Shown here piece by piece: positions 6,813 through 9,206 of a stretch of DNA of 9,206 nt; within the stretch, counting starts at the first letter, position 1, and every line of letters begins with the position of its first letter. The position numbers and the translations under genes were made by a program. Location: positions 1-9,206 of the forward strand of contig FR900121.1 in NCBI GenBank assembly GCA_000437755.1, read 5' to 3'. Under the pieces are notes generated by a model. That model searched no databases, was not told where the DNA came from, and saw only the letters and a list, made by a program, of their open reading frames with translations. The DNA comes from Roseburia sp. CAG:303 (GTDB taxonomy: Bacteria; Bacillota; Clostridia; Lachnospirales; Lachnospiraceae).

Positions 6813-8003
6813 TTATACTAATTCTAATGTTTCTCTTGCAATTCTTAATTCTTCGTTTGTAGGGATAACTACAACCTTAACACTGGAATCCGGAGTAGAG
6901 ATGTATCTGTCATCGCCTCTCTTCTTGTTTTCTTCCAGGTCAATCTTGATTCCCATGTAATCAAAATATTCCATTACAAGTTTTCTTACAATATCATCAT
7001 TTTCACCAACACCTGCTGTAAATGCAATAACATCTACACCGTGCAATGCTGTGATATAGCTTCCGATGTATTTTGCTACTTTGTATGCAAATAATTCAAG
7101 AGCTAATGTACATCTTTCATCTCCTGCATCCATTCCATCATTCAGATCTCTGAAATCGCTTGATTTTCCGCTGACAGCAAGCATACCGGACTGTTTATTG
7201 AGAATGTTCAGCATTTCATCTACAGTCTTTCCTTCTTTGTTTGCAACAAACTGCACAATAGCAGGATCGATATCACCACTTCTCGTTCCCATAGGAAGTC
7301 CTTCCAACGGAGTAAGTCCCATGCTTGTATCGATACATTTACCATTTAATACAGCTGAGATAGAAGAACCATTTCCAAGATGACATACGATTACTTTTGA
7401 GTTTTCCGGATCCAGTCCTGTGAATTCAACTGCTCTTTTTGAAACGAATGCATGGCTCGTACCATGGAAACCATATCTTCTGATGCCATATTTTTCATAC
7501 CAGTCATATGGTACTGCATACATATAAGCTTTCGGCGGCATTGTCTGATGGAAAGCAGTATCAAATACAGCTACCTGTGGCTTGCCTGGAAGTGCCTTTT
7601 CACATGCTTCAATACCGATTAAGTTTGCAGGATTGTGAAGCGGTCCTAATGGGAAACAGTCTTTAATTACTTTCTTTACATCCTCATTTACAACGATGGA
7701 TTTGCTGTATACCTGTCCGCCGTGAAGTACTCTGTGTCCGACAGCACCGATTTCATCTGCATCTTCGATCACTCCATGTTCTGCATCCACAAGAGCTTCT
7801 AATACTAATTCTACAGCCACCTGATGATCCGGCATAGCTGTCTGTCTTACGAATTTATCCTTACCTTCCGGCTTATGTGTCAGAACAGAACCTTCCTGTC
7901 CGATTCTCTCACAGATACCTTTTGCTAAAACTTCTTCGTTTTCCATGTTGATTAACTGGTACTTTAAAGATGAGCTTCCACAGTTAAGAACTAAGATTTT
8001 CAT
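6813..8003 (-). CDS. ackA: Acetate kinase
   Basis: AckA transfers the phosphate of acetyl phosphate to ADP, giving acetate and ATP, the energy-yielding last step of acetate fermentation in the cytoplasm. The 396-residue product has family length and keeps the residues known from the Methanosarcina enzyme at the same numbers: N7 in LVLNCGSSSLKYQ, R91 in GHRVLHGG, D148 in VFDTAFHQTM, H180 in YGFHGTSH, R241 in MGTRSGDIDP and E384 in TNEE. I chose ATG 8003 because AAAGGAG lies 8 bases upstream and MKILVLNCGSSS is the universal start. An in-frame GTG at 8084 would add 27 residues unlike the family. The gene follows pta by 104 bases with no clear promoter, so they are probably cotranscribed. Confidence 0.98.
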   Translation of the reverse strand: MKILVLNCGSSSLKYQLINMENEEVLAKGICERIGQEGSVLTHKPEGKDKFVRQTAMPDHQVAVELVLEALVDAEHGVIEDADEIGAVGHRVLHGGQVYSKSIVVNEDVKKVIKDCFPLGPLHNPANLIGIEACEKALPGKPQVAVFDTAFHQTMPPKAYMYAVPYDWYEKYGIRRYGFHGTSHAFVSKRAVEFTGLDPENSKVIVCHLGNGSSISAVLNGKCIDTSMGLTPLEGLPMGTRSGDIDPAIVQFVANKEGKTVDEMLNILNKQSGMLAVSGKSSDFRDLNDGMDAGDERCTLALELFAYKVAKYIGSYITALHGVDVIAFTAGVGENDDIVRKLVMEYFDYMGIKIDLEENKKRGDDRYISTPDSSVKVVVIPTNEELRIARETLELV

Positions 8004-8011
8004 AAAAATTT

Positions 8012-8018
8012 CTCCTTT
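8012..8018 (-). promoter_or_regulatory. Ribosome binding site that fixes the ackA start
   Basis: Minus-strand AAAGGAG ends 8 bases before ATG 8003. It supports the short start over the in-frame GTG at 8084. Confidence 0.82.
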
Positions 8019-8072
8019 AAAAATGTCAATACGCTTATTATTTATATATATGTGATTTTTCTGCTTTGCCGC

Positions 8073-8098
8073 TTTGGAAACCACAAAAACCTTCCAAA
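8073..8098 (-). other. Small inverted repeat in the pta-ackA gap
   Basis: Ten bases after the pta stop, minus-strand TTTGGAA (8098-8092) pairs with TTCCAAA (8079-8073) across a 12-base loop. No T-run follows, so it is not a convincing terminator. It could be an RNA stability or partial-attenuation hairpin that tunes ackA relative to pta, or chance. The rest of the gap (8019-8072) is AT-rich with no well-spaced promoter that I can see. Confidence 0.35.
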
Positions 8099-8107
8099 CA
8101 GACTATA

Positions 8108-9106
8108 TTAATCATTCATCTGGGCCTGAACTGCCGTGATGGCAATAACACCCACGATATCCTTTGCAGAGCATCCTCTGGATAAATCATTCACCGGCTT
8201 TGCAATACCCTGGCACATTGGTCCGTATGCTTCTGCCTTTGCAAGTCTCTGAACCAGTTTGTAACCAATATTTCCTGCATCGAGGTCAGGGAAAATAAGT
8301 ACGTTTGCAGCACCTGCAACATTGCTTCCCGGAGCTTTGGATGCACCAACAGAAGGTACGATAGCGGCATCTGCCTGAAGTTCACCATCGATATTTAATT
8401 CCGGTGCCATTTCCTTTGCAAGCTTTGTAGCTTCTGCAACCTTATCGATATCTGCATGTTTTGCACTTCCCTTTGTAGAATGGGATAACATGGCAACCTT
8501 AGGTTCTACTCCTACGAGTGCCTTAAAGCTTTCCGCGGAAGATACGGCGATTGCTGCAAGTTCTTCCGGATTCGGATTCTGATTTAATCCACAGTCACCA
8601 AATACAAATGTTCCGTTTTCGCCTAATTCGCAATTTGGAACTTCCATTAAGAAGAATGCTGATACAAGCTTTGTACCCGGTTTTGTCTTAATAATCTGTA
8701 ATGCCGGCTTTAATGTGTTTGCAGTAGAATGGCATGCTCCGGAAACAACTCCGTCTGCATCGCCTGCCTTAACCATAATGCAGGCATAGAACATATATTC
8801 TTTCATTAAGAGATCAGTTGCTGCTTCTTTTGTCATTCCCTTTGCTTTTCTTAATTCCACAAGAAGATCTATGTACTCTGCTGTCTTAGGATTTGTTGCA
8901 GGATCTACGATAGTTGCACCTGTGATATCAAGTCCTTCGCTGTTCTTCTCTACTTCTTCCTTAGAACCGATGATGATCAGATCAGCAATTCCGTCCTTTA
9001 AAACTTCTGCTGCGGCCTCAAATGTTCTGCGGTCCATAGATTCCGGAAGAACGATTCTCTTCTTGTTCTGTTTTGCCTGTTCCTTGATTTTGTCTATGAA
9101 TGCCAT
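8108..9106 (-). CDS. pta: Phosphate acetyltransferase
   Basis: Pta makes acetyl phosphate from acetyl-CoA and phosphate, feeding acetate kinase. At 332 residues it is the short, single-domain form without the N-terminal regulatory domains of the enterobacterial enzyme. Family blocks include RIVLPESMDRRTFEAA (17-32), GDADGVVSGACHSTANT (115-131), LSHSTKGSAKHAD (207-219), GELQADAA (241-248), NVLIFPDLDAGNIGYKLVQR (268-287) and GIAKPVNDLSRGC (300-312). By alignment with the Methanosarcina enzyme the active-site S309, R310 and D316 are present. ATG 9106 follows AAAGGAG at 9-base spacing. A candidate promoter and an upstream hairpin precede it, so pta opens the pta-ackA unit. Confidence 0.98.
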   Translation of the reverse strand: MAFIDKIKEQAKQNKKRIVLPESMDRRTFEAAAEVLKDGIADLIIIGSKEEVEKNSEGLDITGATIVDPATNPKTAEYIDLLVELRKAKGMTKEAATDLLMKEYMFYACIMVKAGDADGVVSGACHSTANTLKPALQIIKTKPGTKLVSAFFLMEVPNCELGENGTFVFGDCGLNQNPNPEELAAIAVSSAESFKALVGVEPKVAMLSHSTKGSAKHADIDKVAEATKLAKEMAPELNIDGELQADAAIVPSVGASKAPGSNVAGAANVLIFPDLDAGNIGYKLVQRLAKAEAYGPMCQGIAKPVNDLSRGCSAKDIVGVIAITAVQAQMND

Positions 9107-9169
9107 AGTTAAAATCTCCTTTCTGTATTCTTAATTTTTTTCTTGCTCAATGATTACGCATATATAATT

Positions 9170-9198
9170 ATTATAGAACAAAATCCCCTTGTATACAA
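9170..9198 (-). promoter_or_regulatory. Candidate promoter of pta-ackA
   Basis: Minus-strand TATAAT (9175-9170) is a perfect -10. At 17 bases upstream stands TTGTAT (9198-9193), which keeps only the TTG of the -35 consensus. Initiation would be near 9163, leaving a leader of about 57 bases. The -35 lies in the centre of the palindrome at 9181-9206, so any protein bound there, or any change in that element, would touch the promoter. Confidence 0.5.
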
Positions 9199-9206
9199 GG
9201 GGATTT
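9177..9206 (-). terminator. Perfect 26-bp palindrome with T-rich tail, probable terminator of the upstream gene
   Basis: Bases 9181-9206 equal their own reverse complement (half-site AAATCCCCTTGTA). As RNA this gives an 11-bp stem with four consecutive C-G pairs and a UAUA loop, and the minus strand continues TGTT after GGGGATTT. This fits an intrinsic terminator for a minus-strand gene beyond the right edge. The core TTGTATACAA also resembles GntR-family operators, and it covers the likely pta -35. The palindrome touches the window edge, so its full extent is unknown. Confidence 0.6.

Noticed and set aside
8019..8030. TTGACA about 25 bases before ackA as a promoter -35
   Set aside because: The matching -10 position falls at the start codon and is a poor match, so transcription would begin inside the gene.
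8004..8084. Longer ackA frame from GTG 8084
   Set aside because: It adds 27 residues unlike the family, while ATG 8003 has a good ribosome site and the conserved MKILVLNCGSSS start.
1..9206. Mobile element, CRISPR, toxin-antitoxin, defence or biosynthetic system
   Set aside because: Every long frame on the coding strand is a known housekeeping gene with close spacing, and no repeat array, transposase or foreign-looking block was seen.

Overview
The window reads as a housekeeping stretch from a low-to-moderate-GC Firmicute, most likely a Clostridia member of the Lachnospiraceae type. The basis is the gene order pta-ackA-yceD-rpmF-plsX-rnc-smc-ftsY, the strong AGGAGG-like ribosome binding sites, the C+ (zinc ribbon) L32 that begins MSICPKNK, and a short-form FtsY without a long acidic N-terminal domain. 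Genus cannot be fixed from the sequence. All eight genes lie on the minus strand, so transcription runs from right to left.

Right part (9206 to 6813): a hairpin at the edge probably ends the gene upstream. It is followed by pta and ackA, which convert acetyl-CoA to acetyl phosphate and then to acetate with ATP formation. Middle (6812 to 6009): a near-perfect sigma-A promoter drives yceD (DUF177) and rpmF (ribosomal protein L32), a conserved ribosome-related pair. The 209-base gap from 6008 to 5800 is the richest noncoding stretch. It holds a strong hairpin terminator after rpmF, a second A/T-tract hairpin, a candidate plsX promoter lying over that second hairpin, and a 14-bp perfect inverted repeat in the predicted plsX leader.

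Left part (5799 to 1): plsX (phospholipid synthesis), rnc (RNase III), smc (chromosome condensation) and ftsY (SRP receptor, cut by the window edge) are packed with gaps of -1, 23 and 22 bases. They look like one operon linking membrane lipid synthesis, RNA processing, chromosome segregation and membrane protein targeting.

I find no mobile element, CRISPR array, defence system, tRNA or rRNA. No obviously novel system is visible. The points most worth a second look are the absence of acpP between plsX and rnc, the layered structures in the plsX leader (including a possible RNase III target upstream of rnc), and the 26-bp perfect palindrome that overlaps the likely pta promoter.
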